Source of the DNA: Polaromonas sp. P2-4
GTDB lineage: Bacteria > Pseudomonadota > Gammaproteobacteria > Burkholderiales > Burkholderiaceae_C
Direction: 5' to 3'
Assembly (NCBI GenBank): GCA_024703855.1
Contig: CP087965.1
Coordinates: 4,952,001 to 5,016,000, forward strand
DNA length: 64,000 nt
Made by a program: the position numbers and the translations under genes
In this document: positions 61,891 to 64,000 of the stretch, piece by piece
Layout of the letters: each line of letters opens with the position of its first letter
Position numbering within the stretch: position 1 is the first letter of the stretch
Notes under the pieces: model-generated
Database searches by the model: none
Seen by the model: the letters and a program-made list of their open reading frames with translations, nothing else
What the model was told of the DNA's origin: nothing

Positions 61891-63312
61891 ATGGCGGCGA
61901 ACACTCTATTCGAGAAGCTCTGACAACGTCACCTCATCCAGGAGGACGCGGCTGGAAACGCCCTGCTGTATGTCGATCGGCATTTGGTCTACGAGGTCAC
62001 GAGCCCTCAGGCATTTGACGGCTTACGCATGTCCAAGCGGCAACCGTGGCGAGCGGATACGGTTGTCGCCACGGTGGACCACAACATCCCCACCATAGCC
62101 CGTCACCGCGTGGCCATCAACGCGATCCCCGACCCCTTGTCGCGTCTGCAGGTCGAAGAACTGGATAGAAATTGCAGGGAGTTCGGCATCCTGCAATTCG
62201 GCCTCTCGGATCAGCGGCAAGGGATCATCCATGTCGTGGGGCCGGAGCAAGGTGCCACCTTGCCCGGCATGACCGTGGTTGCAGGCGATTCGCACACCAG
62301 TACCCATGGTGCTTTCGCCGCACTGGCTTTTGGCATCGGCACCTCGGAGGTTGAGCATGTTCTAGCGACCCAATGTCTGGAGCTACAGAAATTGAAGACT
62401 ATGAAGGTGCAGATCGATGGGCAACTGTCACCGGGCGTATCCGCCAAGGATCTCGCCCTGACGCTCATCCAGCATCTCGGAAGTGCAGGGGGCTCCGGCT
62501 ATGCCCTGGAGTTCGCTGGTACCGCCGTCGCTGCGCTGTCGATAGAAGGGCGCATGACTCTTTGCAACATGGTCATCGAGGCCGGTGCGCGGATCGGTCT
62601 GGTGGGTGTGGATGACATAACCATTGACTACCTGCGAGGCCGGCCACTAGCTCCCAGCGGTACGCACTGGGAGGCCGCCACCACCTATTGGCGCAGCCTG
62701 GTCAGTGACGAGGCCGCCTGCTTTGATCGCACTGTTCGCATCAATGCATCTCTAGTCGTACCTATGGTGACTTGGGGCACATCTCCGGATATGGTGCTGC
62801 CGATTACAGGCCGAGTGCCAGATCCTGCGGCCGAGGTCGATCCCATCCACCGATCCGCCATGGAGCACGCGCTGGCGTACATGGATCTCGAACCTGGTAG
62901 ATCCCTCGAAACCATTGCCCTGGACAAGGTCTTTGTTGGCTCATGCACCAATGCACGGATCGAGGACTTGCGCGCTGCGGCTGCGGTGATACGTGGTCGA
63001 CATGTGGCGCCCACCATCCGACTGGCAATTGTCGTTCCGGGCTCGGGCTTGGTGAAGGCTCAGGCTGAAGCTGAGGGCCTCGACAGGCTGTTCATCGAGG
63101 CCGGTTTTGATTGGAGAGAGCCTGGCTGCTCGATGTGTCTTGGAATGAATGACGACCGGCTCTCGCCGGGTGAGCGCTGTGCCTCGACGTCCAATCGCAA
63201 CTTTGAAGGGAGACAGGGCGCTAGTGGCCGCAGTCATCTGGTGAGCCCCGCGATGGCCGTGGCAGCGGCGGTCGAAGGGCGTTTTATTGATGTGAGAAGA
63301 GCATATTCATGA
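61891..63312 (+). CDS. leuC: LeuC-like hydro-lyase large subunit (aconitase family) with an in-frame TGA
   Basis: The product of about 473 residues matches 3-isopropylmalate dehydratase large subunits. It starts [10 protein letters not shown], then TGA at 61921-61923 where the family has Trp (LW), then [20 protein letters not shown] and DHNIPT. The [4Fe-4S] ligands are Cys352 ([10 protein letters not shown]) and Cys413/Cys416 (CSMCLGM). The TGA is a single TGG-to-TGA change, not an indel; it could be a base error or a real null mutation, and the next start (TTG at 61984) would skip 31 residues. In this cluster the enzyme probably hydrates an unsaturated tricarboxylate instead of making leucine. 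Confidence 0.85.
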
Positions 63313-63992
63313 CGACAGCATTCCGTGCTTTTACCGTCTTGCAGGGACTGGTTGCCCCGATCGACAGGGCCAACGTCGACACGGACGCAATCATTCCCAA
63401 GCAGTTCATGAAATCCATTCGTCGAACGGGGTATGGCGACAATCTTTTTGACGAGTGGCGCTACTTGGACGCTGGCGAGCCAGGGCAGGATTGCCGAGCA
63501 AGACCGCGTCGCCCAGAGTTTGTCTTGAATCAGGCGCGGTACACCGGCGCCAGTATCCTGCTGGTGAGAAATAACTTTGGATGTGGTTCTAGCAGGGAGC
63601 ACGCTGTGTGGGCGCTGCGTGATTTTGGCATTCGTGCACTGATTGCACCCAGCTACGCTGGCATTTTTCATGGGAACTGTTTGAAAAACGGCTTGCTCCC
63701 CATCGTGCTGGACGAGACAGTGGTGCAAAACTTGTTCGCCGTCGTCTTGTCTCAACCCGGCTACCAGATCAGTATCGATCTCCTGCGGCAAACCGTAACT
63801 CTGCCTAGCGGACGCTTTGTTGACTTTGACATCGATTCCGATCGAAAGCAGCGCTTGCTTGAAGGTCTTGATGACATTGCCATCACCTTGCAACAAAGCG
63901 ATGCCATTAAGGAATATGAACGTCGAAGGTTTTTATTGGAGCCTTGGCTCCAGTCGTGTGTTGATGAATCGCCTCGACGTTTCAGTCGGTGA
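63309..63992 (+). CDS. leuD: LeuD-like hydro-lyase small subunit
   Basis: The 227-residue product has [40 protein letters not shown] and [20 protein letters not shown], the swivelling-domain signatures of LeuD. It forms the small subunit with the LeuC-like protein, overlapping its gene by 4 bp (ATGA). The protein is complete and ends 8 bp before the window edge; further genes of the operon may follow. It should share the substrate of the upstream subunit. Confidence 0.92.
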   Translation: MTTAFRAFTVLQGLVAPIDRANVDTDAIIPKQFMKSIRRTGYGDNLFDEWRYLDAGEPGQDCRARPRRPEFVLNQARYTGASILLVRNNFGCGSSREHAVWALRDFGIRALIAPSYAGIFHGNCLKNGLLPIVLDETVVQNLFAVVLSQPGYQISIDLLRQTVTLPSGRFVDFDIDSDRKQRLLEGLDDIAITLQQSDAIKEYERRRFLLEPWLQSCVDESPRRFSR

Positions 63993-64000
63993 ACATCTAT

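Overview
The window looks like a chromosomal segment of a beta-proteobacterium of the order Burkholderiales, most like Comamonadaceae such as Polaromonas or Rhodoferax. The reasons are the high G+C content, the gene families (AlaA, Hom-ThrC, MoaD/MoeA/MoaE, ClpB, intracellular PHB depolymerases, a Bug/TctC receptor) and at least eleven copies of a short AT-rich intergenic repeat with the core TAGCTGCTTGCGCCC. No rRNA, tRNA or CRISPR array was seen.

Layout. 1-13.5 kb is housekeeping: a PhoH-family gene cut by the window edge, bcp, an Mth938-domain gene, alaA-hom-thrC, the molybdopterin genes mobB-moeA-moaD and moaE, a dapA-family gene and clpB. Two short elements with perfect terminal inverted repeats (167 bp at 8052 and 273 bp at 10515) lie between these genes. 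13.5-27.9 kb is accessory DNA, starting at the clpB 3' end and closing at a diverged remnant of a second clpB 3' end. It holds (a) a 3.8-kb unit bounded by 31-bp inverted repeats that carries only two overlapping genes, a PD-(D/E)XK-like protein and a large helical partner, and is the best candidate here for an undescribed system; (b) a segment between two copies of a GST gene, one of them broken, with an AraC remnant, several tiny cassette-like genes and a regulator/beta-propeller/GST/DUF899 group; (c) creA and a HigBA-type toxin-antitoxin pair with a palindromic operator.

27.9-39.6 kb holds an AlkD-like repair gene, a DUF1428 gene, a tripartite RND efflux operon and a LysR/MFS efflux pair. 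39.6-55 kb is signalling and polymer metabolism: a single-domain response regulator, two convergent PHB depolymerase genes, a NarL-type regulator, a 1620-residue poly-HAMP hybrid kinase, a REC-HisKA_3 kinase whose start lies in a hexanucleotide repeat, a REC-adenylate cyclase, a secreted CAP-domain protein and a ParB-like protein. 55.7-64 kb is a catabolic cluster around a LysR regulator: class III CoA-transferase, intradiol ring-cleavage dioxygenase, citrate-synthase-like lyase, nitroreductase, Bug receptor, YciI-like protein and a LeuC/LeuD hydro-lyase pair. The set suggests an aromatic compound is opened and its product handled like a citrate homologue.

Data quality. Many otherwise normal genes are split by single indels, roughly one per 1.6 kb. 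These recur in a few sequence contexts: homopolymer undercalls, loss of one G after an A-run, loss of one CG unit in CGCGCG, and an extra T in C-GAA. I read them as sequencing errors and give gene coordinates across them. Genes that look truly degraded (gst copy 1, AraC remnant, clpB tail, aldehyde dehydrogenase tail) are marked as pseudogenes.
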